A stretch of 64,000 bases of DNA from Hypericum androsaemum (Eukaryota; Streptophyta; Magnoliopsida; Malpighiales; Hypericaceae): positions 17,726,092 through 17,790,091 of the forward strand of contig OZ023190.1 of assembly GCA_963995505.1 (NCBI GenBank), in the 5' to 3' direction. A program made the position numbers and the translations under genes. This document shows positions 23,001 to 34,248 of this stretch, in pieces. Position 1 is the stretch's first letter; the number at the start of each line of letters is the position of its first letter. A model generated the notes under the pieces. The model had not been told where the DNA came from. It saw nothing but the letters and a program-made list of their open reading frames with translations, and did no database searches.

Positions 23001-23694
23001 TACTTATAAAAAAACAAGTTCTACTTTCTCTCAATGTTCTGGGCGATACTATAGCATTTATCTTCCTCAACTATAAAAATAATATCAAAATTTTTATTCG
23101 TTTTCTGAGATTGAATCAACACTTTTAATTTACCCACAAAAAATTAAATTTATCATTTTGGTTGATATAGTATTCGAACAAACAATCGAACAACTAATTT
23201 TAAAGTTGAATTAGATAGTTTTTTTGAAAAATAGTAAAATTTTCACAATAAATATTTAAAATCAATGTATTGCCAAATACTAGAACTCAAAATCTTTTGA
23301 ATAACACTAGTTGATATTAGAATCTGTTGTTAAATTAAAAATATCTTTAAATGTTTACTGAGATTGAATCAACACTTTTTAATTTACATTTGAAAAGTTA
23401 AATCTATCTTTTGGTTGATTTTGTCAACCGAATAATATAAAATTTGAGCCTAACAATTATTTAACATTATTATGTTAAAAAAATTGAATTCGAAATATCT
23501 TTATTAAATTTTTGGTAGAAAGATATCTTTGTTAAATTAAAACCAGATATTTTACCGCATCTTGTAAATAGGATATCGATTTCATTATCAATTTACCTCA
23601 GTTTTTTTATGTTTCCCGTTTAGTTAAAAAAGTCGGCTAATTATTTGGCATCTCGATAACGAATTCTGATCCCTTTCGATGTTTAGCACTTATG

Positions 23695-24098
23695 GGGTCT
23701 GGATTGGGCACGGAATGCTCAGATTCCGAACCGTTCGGAATGAAGACACGCGGGGACTTTTTTGCAAACGCGTTAAAATACGGGAACCAAAATGAAAAAA
23801 AAACACAATATCACATAACTGTGCATGCCACTATCACATAACTGCGCATGCCAGTGTGACCTTTTTGCAAAAATGCTAAAATATGGGGGACCAAAATATA
23901 AAAAAAACTACGCGCGCCATTATCATCAACGGGGACTTGCCACTGTCAAAAATACACATGCCATTATCACATAACTGCGCTTGCCATTATCACATAACTG
24001 CACTTGCCATTATCACATAACTACGCTTGCCACTGCGGTCCCCTTTCACTCCAAACCGTACGGAATCGATTCCTTCACTCCGTGCTCAATCCACTCCC
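23695..24098. mobile_element. 404-bp MULE-like MITE with internal tandem repeats
   Basis: The left end is GGGTCTGGATTGGGCACGGA; the inverted right end reads GGGAGTGGATTGAGCACGGA. The exact 9-bp direct repeat GCACTTATG flanks it (23686-23694 and 24099-24107). Inverted similarity continues inward through a CCGTTCGGAAT/ATTCCGTACGG palindromic zone. The core (about 23808-24035) holds imperfect copies of a unit of about 25 bp around CATTATCACATAACTGCGCTTGC. The 9-bp duplication puts it in the Mutator superfamily, but its termini differ from the GGGAAAAGT family in this window. Confidence 0.85.
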
Positions 24099-24330
24099 GC
24101 ACTTATGCCCCTCATCAATAATAATAAAAAAATATTTTTACATTATTTTATAAGCCAACTCGATTGAAATTTGAAAAGCATGTATTCCACTGTAGATAGA
24201 GCTGCTCTCTACATATATAATATGTAAATTTAAGGCCAATGGTTTATACTTCCTCATCATCTAAGTAACAGAATTAAACTTCAAGAAAGCAAATCACTCT
24301 ATTTGTTTGTTTCTCTCAAGCAACTCAACA

Positions 24331-24615
24331 ATGGTGGTTCCAGTAGGGTACATGTTCCTACCCTCGGACGAGCAGCTGCTCGGATTTTTCTTGAGGAACA
24401 GGGTCACCAAAGAAGCTTTCACCAACCCTCCCATGATCTACCACTGCGACCTCTACGGAAAGGATGAGCCTTGGCAGGTCTGGGCCAAGCACCGGCCATC
24501 TACGAGGGGTTGTTCCAAGGGGGCACCGTTGATGACTATTTCGACCTTTACTTCTATTTATCCCATGCAAATTACGGAATCTTAATTAGATGGAGCATTG
24601 ACCGATATCTATAAT
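24331..24615 (+). pseudogene. NAC transcription factor N-terminal fragment
   Basis: From ATG 24331 the frame reads VGYMFLPSDEQLLGFFLRNR, then NPPMIYHCDLYGKDEPWQVW, which matches NAC subdomains A and B (GYRF.PTDEELL..YL, ...DLY..EPW). After about 24490 the frame must shift by one base to continue as IYEGLFQGGTVDDYFDLYFY, where a NAC protein would have its DLYFF-type strand. No DNA-contact subdomains C-E or activation domain follow. It is a truncated, frameshifted copy. An intact NAC-like gene with unrecognised later exons is less likely. Confidence 0.6.
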
Positions 24616-24619
24616 AATC

Positions 24620-26160
24620 ATTCTGCCATTAATGTTCAGAATAATCAAGTGACGTATGATCATCAGACATTCGGTAATTAATTTACTGAGATAGGAATGA
24701 TTTGTCTTAGTTAGGCGAAACTTCAATTTAATACCGTATGGTCTGATTTTTTATTTCTTAATCTTTTCTTACTTTTTTCGAGCAGTTTTTTTTTCGAGCA
24801 ATAATCTTTTCTTACTTCAATACCACTACGTGGTTACAAATTGTAACAGGCGACAAGAGTTTTCTTGTTTGATACTCTTGTTAACATTTTTTAACTTTTT
24901 AGTCACAGTGAGCAATGTAGTCATGGTCAAACTCATTTTTTTAGTCCTAGTGAGCAATTTGCAAAATTAGACGTTAATGTCATCCCCATTTTTCGAAACA
25001 ACTCTAGAAAAATACTAGTTGAACAATCAGCACTATATTCGTACATCTTGATTACAAATCAAAATCTTTTACATTTAAACTAACATTCATTGGTAATCGG
25101 TTAGCATTTTGATATAATTCATGTGTGTAACGTCTACTTGAGTTATGCGATTGATAACTTTCATTGTCCCAATGAAATGATGAAAACTAGTGACTTTTCT
25201 AACAAACCGGTGAATGACGATTTCCCACGGAAGTTGTGCTATGTCGTTGTTACTTAACCCTCCTTTCTTTGCATTGTAACACCTAGACTAACGGTCTGTA
25301 ACTTCTAGGCACACACATGATATGGATACAACTTCAAAATTAGAGTATGAGTAAGGTGACACCAATATTCTACACTATTCTACCCATTGTCATCCCTAGG
25401 AGAATCGTGTCAGCAAATCGAATCATATTACTAAACCGCTACAATATTATGTTAGAATTTCATAGCATTGATATTTATCGAGATGATCTCAAGTGAGTTG
25501 TTCATCCACATTGTACTAAACAACTTTTTTGATAATATTTAGAAGCTTTTTTTTTTTGCCAAAGGTAAATTCGTTTAACTCCAAGTAATTCCAAATAGGA
25601 AAACCCCTGGATGCAATAACTACACCAGGAGTGGAGCAACGACCCTACCAATTTTTATTATTAAATTCATACCCAACTCTCATGGAGAACCAGAGTCTAT
25701 AGGGTCAGACTCTTTAACATTCTATTTTTTTTAGGGTCGATAGTAGGGTATAAAAAATAGAACGTTAAAGGAATATAAAATTTTAATAAATTTAAAACGA
25801 TTACTACATTCCACATCAACATTCAATAGAAAGTTATAAAACTATCAATTTTTTAATTTAATTTAAATGGTACAAGATTCTTCCTTTCAAGTTTAGTACA
25901 AAGACAATTCAACAAAAGAAAAATATAGAAAGTCGGTTTCTAGTGACCCATCATTCACGACATCTTTTAAACTGACTTTGTAATAACATAATAAATATGT
26001 TAAAATTAATCATAAAGTGTATAATAATAAGGTCTAACTAGGATATAATCAAAGTAGAATCTAAAGTATAGTAAAAAGATAAGAGTATAAACATAAACTC
26101 ATGTCCATACCCTAGACCCGATCAAAGTCAACAACTCAATCAAAATCAACATACCTAAAG
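24620..26160. other. AT-rich intergenic DNA
   Basis: No recognisable gene. A short inverted repeat around 25705-25765 (TTTAACATTCTATTTTTT versus AAAAAATAGAACGTTAAAG) could be a small foldback element. Confidence 0.35.
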
Positions 26161-26183
26161 TGCAACCCAAAGTATATATATTT

Positions 26184-26880
26184 CTTACGTGGATTGAACT
26201 GAATGTTAACCCTGTGAACCCATGGACCACTGCCTTCATCACTACCGTACATTATATTTGGCGGTGGAGAAATCACAAAATTTGGGGCGAGGGTGACGCA
26301 CGGCCTACCGACCCATTTGCCTTTCTTTGTAGCAGGTACAACGAGATTGAGAAGGCCTGGACTAGTGCGGAGAGAATGACAACCAAACCACAAAGGAAGG
26401 AAGTCTTGATCGGATGGGAAAGGCCGCCGGTGGAATGGGCCAAACTTAATACCGATGGAGCACGTAGAGCATCCTCAACAAAGGCGACAATGGCAACTGG
26501 TTGAAAGGATTTACCAGCAATTTGGGTTCCTGTTCTAGCAACGTGGCCAAATTATGGGAGTCCTTAAAGGGCTTGAGCTAGCTTGGAGCTTGGGGCTTAA
26601 GCGAGTAATTCTGGAAACTGACTCCAGTGTTGTTGCCGCGGCCTTGAACTCCAACGGAAACCCAAACCCCACATGGCCCACTATCCTCTTGGATGAATCT
26701 GTCCAGGTCCTGGGAGGTGAAGCACATCTACAGAGAAGCGAATTCTAGCGCCGATTGGTTGGCGAATTTAGGCTTCACGATGGATGACGTTAGGGTGTCA
26801 TGTTCTAGACAACCCCCAACCTTTGGGTCTCTTTACCCTACTTTGTAGGGATATCAGCGATGTCGCGTTTCCGCGATCTA
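26184..26880 (+). mobile_element. LINE remnant: RNase H-like 3' coding region
   Basis: Broken frames read WTTAFITTVHYIWRWRNHKI, then VEWAKLNTDGARRASS, GVLKGLELAWSLGLKRVILE, TDSSVVAAAL and SSADWLANLGF. This is the order of the RNase H domain at the end of plant LINE polyproteins (W.KLNTDGA with the catalytic Asp; E; the D of TDS). A stop after ATGG near 26505 and at least two frame changes show it is dead. The following TGTAGGGATATC...GCGATCTA probably belongs to its 3' UTR, which is cut by the Helitron starting at 26881. Confidence 0.7.
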
Positions 26881-26966
26881 TCTTACTATAATAAAATAAA
26901 GAGAAATTTTTTTTTAGTTTGATCCAACAACGTGAAAATGTCAATACTACTCTTCTCAAAATTCTC

Positions 26967-27131
26967 AATGGGACAGATGGGAGAGACGTACTTGCTGGGA
27001 ACCTCATATAAATTTCCGTACACGTTGTACTGCACGTAACGCCCCTCATGGCTCAACACCCCTTTGACTTTGCAGCCTCCCCCGCCGTCCGGCGTCGTCG
27101 TTTCTTTGTTGCTGCTGCTCCCGCTCGCCAT
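26967..27131 (-). pseudogene. Captured MAP kinase first-exon fragment (MPK4/11/13 group)
   Basis: From ATG 27131 on the minus strand: [19 protein letters not shown], then [20 protein letters not shown] and [14 protein letters not shown]. Plant group-B MAP kinases begin this way ([35 protein letters not shown]). Similarity stops just before the glycine-rich loop, near 26967, and unrelated Helitron sequence follows. So only the N-terminal extension up to the start of the kinase domain is present, and it cannot encode a kinase. Confidence 0.75.
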
Positions 27132-28099
27132 TTCTTTCTCCTTCTTCACCTTCTCTCTTGGGACTTGGTTGCTTCTTACCTTTTAAGAAGTTTGGTTATC
27201 GTGTGAAAGTGGTTGGAGCCCGTGATACGGAGACGACCTTTTCCTTCAATGTCTCTTTTTTTTTCTTTCCTTTTTTTTTGGTTTTTGTTTTGTTCGTAGG
27301 GAACCAGCCTCTGTCTCTTCTTCCTTTTTTATTGGTATGGGATGGTAACTTGGTCAATTTCTCTGCATTCAAATTGTCTCTTCAAAGTGACAAAATAAAT
27401 CACTTTTTTATAAGCGTGATATATGTATATATTATATATATTGGTTTTCTTTATTTTTTTAAACATATTGCATGACAGATCTTATTTACTATTTAGGGGT
27501 TATTTTAAAAAATCGTTCTTAAAATTGAATATTTCTTTAACTTATCATTTGAATTAATTTAGATCAATGAATTGGATTTTTTTCATATTGAGGAGGGGAT
27601 ATGAATTTTTTTAATCATTTTTAAAATTTTTCCAGGTTCAGTAATTATAATAAAGAAATTAAACTCTGGAAGTGTAGTTTTCTATTTATTACCGGTGGTT
27701 TACTTTCATTGGACCCAAATTTTTTATTAATTATTTCTTTTCAAAAAAAATTTATCATCGATCAATGAGACAAAAAAAGTTTGTAATTTAATTTTTTAAC
27801 AAATTCACCATAGTTTCTTTTTTCTTCCTTTTTCTCACTCTTCTAAACATATCATTCCTTTCTAATTTAAATTTTGTCGATCGATAAAATCTAATGTATT
27901 TAAATTTTGATTAATAGTTGTTAGTAGTTAAATAGAAGAAATTATTTTCTACTTCAAGAATGGAATCAAATTCCCCTCCAGAAAATTAAATTAAATTAAA
28001 TTTAGTACATTAGAAACATGGAGTATGAAATGACTTTTTTTGGGACATTATGAAACGACTTTTTTAAAGGATTGCTAACATTTTTTAAGTAAGGATTAC

Positions 28100-28564
28100 T
28101 AATATTAAACGAATTGAAGAGTAATTGGCGTGGGATCGGAGCCAGATGTCGATGCAGTCCAAGTGGAAGGGGTGGGAGTAGGCCGAGAAAGTCTTCACGT
28201 AGTCGTTCTCTTCGAACTCTAGCAAGCACATGACACGGTCTCGCAGAATGGCTTCATTCAACAGCAGATTGTAGAGGGAGAGAGGGATCGTCTTGATGAC
28301 GGAGTCATCGAGCCCATAGAGGGAGTACAGGTGGAAGCCAGCGGCCCCATTGGGGGAGGAATAGTCTAACGTGAGGAGAGGCGAGTCCAGGTTAGAGAAC
28401 GTGGTAGAGTAGAACAGTAGGAAGACCGCAGCCACAATGACAACTATAGCAATGAGCGGCGGACTGAAGTCCACGCCCGAGATGCCGACATTGCTTGATG
28501 GTGGAGCAAATTGACCGACAGATGACGAGGACATTGTCGGTGTGGTCGTAGACGTAGGACCCAT
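28100..28564 (-). pseudogene. Captured, decayed RING-H2 (ATL-type) E3 ligase gene
   Basis: From ATG 28564 on the minus strand: a Ser/Thr/Pro-rich N-terminus, one membrane segment (LIAIVVIVAAVFLLFY), then GLDDSVIKTIPLSLYN and a RING-like stretch with CLLEFEENDYVKTFSAYSHPFHLDCIDIWLRSHAN split across a few residues. The order is that of ATL ligases (TM, GLD motif, RING-H2). However, the first Cys is Arg, the Cys before SH is Tyr, and the terminal CPLC is replaced by YSSI, so at least four zinc ligands are lost. It lies inside the Helitron and is a non-functional capture. Confidence 0.75.
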
Positions 28565-29281
28565 AATTGAGACGGAGAAGGAGAAGGAGAAGGGAAGTGA
28601 GCTCCGGCCATCACATATATATTTTATCCCTTTTTGCCTATTTAAATCGATGGAGTGATCCTCAGTGAGAATTCCGCAGTAAGAGAGTATCCATCCATAG
28701 AATGCCATTGAACTCACCAGAGAATCTTAAGATGTTGTATAAGATGATGCGCAAGTACATACCGGTACGTATGTATTTTTTATTCACGATCAAGAAAACA
28801 CAAAGACAAATAATTAAAAATACCACTATTTATTTGCATAAACATATATTCAGTCACGTGCAGTTGTATGTTACCCTTTCAAGAGGTATTTTAAGTAAGA
28901 ACACTAAGGTGTTAGTCAATAGAGATGATATTGCTTATAAAGTTGAAATATTTACAAAAAAAATGTCATTTACAAAGAAGTTCTTATGACATCTTAGGTA
29001 AATAAATAAAAATAGTATAAGTAAATATGTAAGAGAGCATCTTATTCATGTACAATTAAAAAATAATAATAAACAATATATTTTCCAGATTTTAAAATAA
29101 AACGATACTCGCATCGCGCGTACATTTTTTCTAGTTGTAACGAACACCTAGTTATTTAATCTACGGGCCCTTGCCCCTCCAGTTTAACCCAAAAAAAATA
29201 GTATATATATTTCTGATATCTCTAGATCGTCAAAAAAGTAAATCAAGCGGCGAAAGACGATATTGAACCAAAAAGCAGGAA

Positions 29282-31316
29282 ATGAGCTTTCAATTCTACC
29301 CCCAACACAATGGAGGAGCTCTCCCCTTGGCGAAAGTGGCGATTTCGGGCCCCACGCTGGCCTCCCTCATCCAACGGATCTTTTCCTCCCTCGGCCACGT
29401 GGACGGCCTCCTCTTCGGCCACGTAACCCTCTCCTCCTCTCCCGCCCTAACCGACGATGACTCATCCTCTTCCGTTCCCACCATAACTGCCTTCACATGC
29501 CCTAGCTCCTCTTCCTCGACCACCTCCTTGTTGAGGAAATTACCCACTTTTCATGGACCCAAGCAACGCAAGCGAAAATACACATATGAGCAAACCACGA
29601 TACCACGAGAAGCACAACGCACAAAGCACAAGGAGGGACACAAAAATTTGGTTATCCGGTTCGATCTACAACGATCTACATCCGGGGGCTTCCAAACCAT
29701 GAGAGATTCCACTATATCACGCTCGAGCTTCACTCGCTCTCACAATAGTGGATGCCTTCACTCAGCTCACTCTCTCCTCCTCTTCTCACCCGAGGCTACC
29801 TACACTCTTGGGAGCTCTCACTTTTGGCAAAATCCTAGGCTTGGGCTCTACCCACTCTTCGGACAAACTCTTCTTCCCTCAGAGAGCACCACCTCCTTCA
29901 CTCGGAGTGGCTAACCCTTCTCTTGGCAAGGCCCTTCACTCGTGCTCTACCCACATGTTGGACAACTGTCCTTCACTCGGAGAGTACTACCTCCTTCACT
30001 CGGAGTGGCTAACCCTTCTTCTTGGGTTTGTCCTTCACTTGGAGTTCTTCTTCTCCTCCTCCTTCACTTGGAGGCAACCTTTCTTCTTAGGTCTTCTTCT
30101 TCTCCTTCACTCGGAGGCAACCCTTCACTTGAGTTGGGTGCCTTTGGAACACACTTCTTCTTCTCTTTCTCCTCCTTCACTTGGAGGAGTGGGCTCTTGG
30201 CCTCTCCTTCACTTGAAGAGCCTTTCTCTTTCCTCCCTCTTCTCTCTTTCTCTTTAAAGAAGTGGGCAACACTTTTGCCAACCCTTCTTGGAGGCCATGG
30301 AGGGGTATTTATAGTGCCCACAACCTAGGCAACTATTTGGGGGTCGGGAGGGGTATTTTGGTCCAAGTTTGGCATTTTTTCGGACCCGACTGACGATCGC
30401 CAGTGGCCTGACGCAGAAGTCCCTGGAATGGGGTACTGGCGATCGCCAGTGTACTTGCGCCCACAAGTACCCACTGGCGCCCGCCAGGCGCTCCAAGCCA
30501 TCACTTGCCCCACTCCGCTTCGTCTTCACTCGACTTCGCCTCTTGAATCCGATGCCACCCCGATCAACCTCAAGGCTCTTCACTCGAGCCACACGACCCT
30601 CGGTTGTCCTCAACGTCTTCACTCGACTCTTGACTCGATTGATTCTCCGAGTGTCCCCAGATTCCGAACCCAATCGATCGACTCTCGGACCATCCTCATT
30701 GCTCTTCACTCGAGCCACCCGAATACTTCACTCGTATGCAGGCTCCATACCCAACACTCCTCTCCCCCGACCGACAACTCCTCGGATGGTTCTCCGGCCT
30801 CCGGTGGTCCACCCTACGCGCGAGTTCGCCTGACTCTCACTCCCTTTCAACTCCCTCTATCCGGTCCCGATCCCGCCTTGCGTGTTCCTGCTGCTCTCGA
30901 CTCTCTTGCACGACCAGGTCATCCACACGCACAACTACCGCGCGTACCGGTGCTGTCCGGCCCTCGAGGCTCGGCACATGGACGTGGTCAACATCGGGCC
31001 GGAGTTCAGGAGACACTATGGGTCCTTTGGACCGGTCAATTCGGGTTTCTTCCCAGGCTTGGGGTGCGAGCCGAGGGGCTCTCCTCAGTGAAGAATGTGG
31101 ACACGAAAGACAAGGAGGAGGTAGACCAGTTCAAGCTAGGCTTTTTTGTTCAGGACTTGAAGCGTTTGGTAGGGCCTGAGGCCTCGGATTATACGCTGAG
31201 GTTGCAGGATTTGTATGAGAAGATGTTAGACAAAGTCGAGGTCTTGGCCAGGGATGTGGAGAGTACCAATGCCAGGTATAGCCACCACGTCTTAGTTCGG
31301 GTGGTAGTCGCTTAGA
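29282..31316 (+). pseudogene. Abraxas (FAM175)-like pseudogene split by a solo LTR
   Basis: The 5' part (29311-29528) reads PLAKVAISGPTLASLIQR, VDGLLFGHVT and a Ser/Asp-rich stretch. The 3' part (from 30762) reads in three different frames: LLGWFSGLR, LLHDQVIHTHNYRAYR, HMDVVNIGPEFRRHYGSFGP, then FFVQDLKRLVGPEASDY and LYEKMLDKVEVLARDVEST. This is the order of plant Abraxas-like proteins, MPN-minus scaffolds of the BRCC36 deubiquitinase complex in DNA repair. A 1228-bp solo LTR separates the halves. A frameshift also lies right after the probable original ATG (29311, MEEL). Family identity is from memory of the motifs; the lesions are directly visible. Confidence 0.65.
29529..30756 (+). mobile_element. 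1228-bp solo LTR inserted in the Abraxas-like gene
   Basis: Starts TGTTGAGGAAAT, ends CATACCCAACA (TGTTG/CAACA terminal inverted repeat) and is flanked by the exact 5-bp duplication CTCCT (29524-29528 and 30757-30761). Within it lie many copies of CTTCACTCGGAG-like units, a TATA-like GGGTATTTATAGTG near 30303 and GGCGATCGCCAGT palindromes near 30395 and 30440. No gag, pol, primer-binding site or second LTR is present, so the internal region was lost by recombination. Superfamily cannot be told from the LTR alone. Confidence 0.85.
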
Positions 31317-32340
31317 CCTGTGGGATATCATACAACTTTGTGGTTAATTGGTGGACCTCAAAATGAGGTTGTTTCGGGTTGGTGCCGAGTCGTGTAGTTT
31401 CTAGACTAAGCAGCTTTGTGGGTGATTAGTTAGGGGTGTTGTTAGATCCTTGAGGCGTTAGGTTTGGTTGTGTCGGTTAGTTTGAAGTAGGGACTAATGG
31501 TTATTTTTTCCTCTTTGCTGGAAAATGTCATTTCTTTTCAGGAGGGTTACAATAGAAAGTTAAGATACAGGATGATTGCCAGGGGCGGACTTGAATTTTC
31601 AGGTGTCCAGGGTTATCTTCATTTCGTTTTAACATCACAGGCGAGCAGGATTAGGTTTCGATGTTATGTCCGTTTGACTATCATAGTACTGTTGTGAAAT
31701 CTATCTTTGATTGATGGTTTTCTTTTGAGAATTGAGACGGCCTACCTAGCATAAAAAAAAGGTTCTTAAAGAGTATTATTATTCTCTTTCGACTTTTTCA
31801 TCTCGTACATGATGAAATCCTCGGAAGCGAATTAGAGAAATAGTACCCAAGATGACTCCGCCCATTTATTAGTCCGACAGTACCCCAAGAAGAAAGAAAT
31901 ACCATTGACGCCTATATGTCAGTCAAGTCAGCTGAACTCTGTTACATCTGTTAACTTATGGTCTAAAGTCTAAACCATGTCATCTAAGACTATTCTTCTC
32001 CAAAAATCTCGCTGAAATGCCAACTATGGCCATTAACGTACCCCATCCCATTATTACTGAGGCATGGAAGCCCTCGGACGGGTACTAATACTATACAACT
32101 GAGAAGAACTAACACACTGCTCGGTCAGTGAAGTTAATTAATCAGAAAATCTGAAACTCCAATCCCGATCCCGGGAGAGCTGGCTATAAACATTATCATA
32201 TTCAATTCCCTAAGGTATGGAAGCAAGTTAATTCCTGTATTGGATATAAACGATCAGAACAAATACAATAATCTATCTCCCTTTGCTATATCTCTATTGG
32301 CAACCAGCGTATCTCACACGTTTTAGGTTTTTGGTATTAC
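31317..32340. other. Spacer after the Abraxas-like pseudogene
   Basis: Possibly includes the old 3' UTR. No gene seen. Confidence 0.35.
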
Positions 32341-32345
32341 TTATT

Positions 32346-32470
32346 TCACGTGACACTATTTTGATCAAAAATCCATCTAGGGAATACTTGTTTGAGAGGA
32401 CTTCTTGCAATCCATGTGTCATGCCAAAAGAACGTGTCGAACCCATCCCTAATTTTTTTTAATAGAATTA
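32346..32470 (-). mobile_element. LINE remnant (zinc-binding/RT linker region)
   Basis: Minus strand reads IRDGFDTFFWHDTWIARSPL, then KQVFPRWIFDQNSV. Plant LINEs have G.G..T.FWHD.W.G..PL...FPRL between the reverse transcriptase and RNase H. Only about 40 codons remain. Confidence 0.55.
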
Positions 32471-32539
32471 ACCCATCCCTAATCGAGATGCCCGTTGTCA
32501 AACACGGTCGGTCTGATTGCGCTGCAACCATAGATTCCA

Positions 32540-33300
32540 TAAAATAGATGCTAGCACGGTGGGCCCCATCTTCCTTCCATCAGAAAGCACCCGGTTGAAC
32601 CCCAAACACACTCACCAACTTGTTCCAGATTGTCGAAATTTATCCTGTCAGTTTTAGTACTTTTCACGCTAGCCCCACTAAGCACCCCATTTATAGCGCA
32701 CACAGGATTTCATAACACATAACTTTAAGTTGATATTTCCTATAACATATATTTAACCCTAATTTATTCAATAAAAAGGGTTTTTTAGTTTGAGGCTCCT
32801 CGACAAAATAACAAGCCTTGCCGATAGTAACCCATCAAACATTAAGTATTTTTATCATTGTGTCCAAGTGGATATAGATATAAATGTGAGTATATTATTT
32901 TGGTAGTTTATATTAAAATTGTTTTGTAAGTCAATAATTATAATCGTAATTCTGGCAGATCCGACGAGTTCCGAATCAGACAGGTGTAAGTTAAAAGAGG
33001 AAACGTATGACGTATCTAACTTTTTTCTTTTTTGAGAAGGAATATCTAACTTTTCGGGAGAACCATCCATTTCAATTAGGAAAGTTATTTATAACCACAA
33101 TAATAATACGCATATATTTTATTTTAGAGAGATCCCCAAGAGATTTGGGCCTTATTTTTTGCTTTCCGTGCCCCACAAGCTATAATATATTTCCTCCTTC
33201 AATTAGGAAAGCTCTCTCCATATAACTACAAATAATTGGTGTTTGTTTATATCAGCACATAAGTACCGACCCTAGACCCTGTTGTATTCGGTAGGAAAAA
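32540..33300. other. Intergenic DNA upstream of the DUF295 gene
   Basis: AT-rich; nothing recognisable apart from likely promoter sequence at its right end. Confidence 0.35.
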
Positions 33301-33339
33301 AACCTCTCGCCCTCCTCCGTCTCTCACTGTATCTCAGTA

Positions 33340-34240
33340 GAACAGAGGACTAAAGCTGCTGGATTTGGATTTTCAAGGCGGGAAGGTAAACTGTTTCGCC
33401 CCCTATCTGTGTGTTTACTTTTCCTTTTTCACAGCAAGTCTTGGTGGTTTTTTTTCTTTTCCCGTTTTGGATTGGCAATTGAATTATTATATGCATATCA
33501 ATTAATATAAACCCTATTTCGATAGCCTCCTTTTTCTTATTGATTTGATTTCAACCATCCTATATTTTTTGTGAATTAATTTGGTATTTAATTGACTCTA
33601 TTTTTGTCAAATCCGTCTATAATTATTATATGCATGTCAATGAATCCAAAGGGTACTTTACTTTCTTATTGATTTGATTTCAACCCAATTATTTGGTATT
33701 TAATTGTCGCTGTTTGCTGTCAAATCTGTCTACAATTTTTAGGTCATTTTATGTAGTTTGCTGCGTAAATTGGGACAGAAGGAGATTTCTTTAAGCAACT
33801 AAGTTCTATTTCAATTACAACTTGAAACTTAGTTGCACAGGTATTCATAATATTTGAAGAGAGACACACAATTACATAGACGGAATTCTCGTATAATCAG
33901 AAACCCTCTCCCTAGGGCCCTGTTCTCCATTCGGTGAAGCGAAAATAAGCAAGAAACCCCTCCTTCTCCTTTCTCATTAAAACAGAGGATCAAGGTTAGT
34001 CTTGGTGGTTCTTTTCTTTTATACCCTTAATTATTGAATTGATTTCAAACCATTTTAGATTTTGCGCAAATTAATTATGTATGTAATTGACGTTGTTTTT
34101 GGCTCTTGCTGTCCAATCTGTCTATAATGTTAGGCTATTTTATATAAATTGGGACAGTAGGAGATCATTGAATGAATAGCTTTTTCTTCAAGCGACTAAG
34201 TTTTATTTCGATTTACAACTTCAAATTGTTCGCACAGGTT
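33340..34240 (+). repeat. Duplicated 5' leader (exon plus intron) before the DUF295 gene
   Basis: Two similar units occur head to tail. Unit 1 has a leader with ACAGAGGACTAAAG and a donor at about 33387, then AGTCTTGGTGGTTT (33437) through TTGGGACAGAAGGAGAT to an acceptor TTGCACAG near 33842. Unit 2 has ACAGAGGATCAAG|GTTAGT (33995), CTTGGTGGTTCTT, then TTGGGACAGTAGGAGAT to TCGCACAG near 34239, just before the ATG at 34249. Each resembles an untranslated leader exon with its intron. Duplicated units may mean two alternative first exons, or the trace of a former tandem gene. Confidence 0.6.
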
Positions 34241-34248
34241 TCTTCTAC

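Larger units (their letters stand above)
26881..29134 (+). mobile_element. Gene-capturing non-autonomous Helitron
   Basis: The 2254-bp element starts TCTTACTATAATAAAA after host A and ends TTTTTTCTAG before host T. The 3' end has a short imperfect hairpin (TACTCGC-ATC-GCGCGTA) about 12 bp before CTAG. Both termini match the smaller element in KC1 copy B. No Rep/helicase is encoded. The interior carries an N-terminal MAP kinase fragment (minus strand, about 26967-27131) and a decayed RING-H2 gene (minus strand, about 28100-28564) separated by AT-rich filler. It appears to have inserted into LINE-derived sequence. Confidence 0.75.

Noticed and set aside
23805..24040. Spaced repeats resembling a CRISPR array
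   Set aside because: Units are directly abutting and degenerate, lie within a transposon with 9-bp target-site duplication, and the genome is a plant.
29748..30328. Open frames of 128-169 codons rich in Leu/Ser/Pro inside the LTR
   Set aside because: They translate the repeated CTTCACTCGGAG-like units of the solo LTR and match no family I know.
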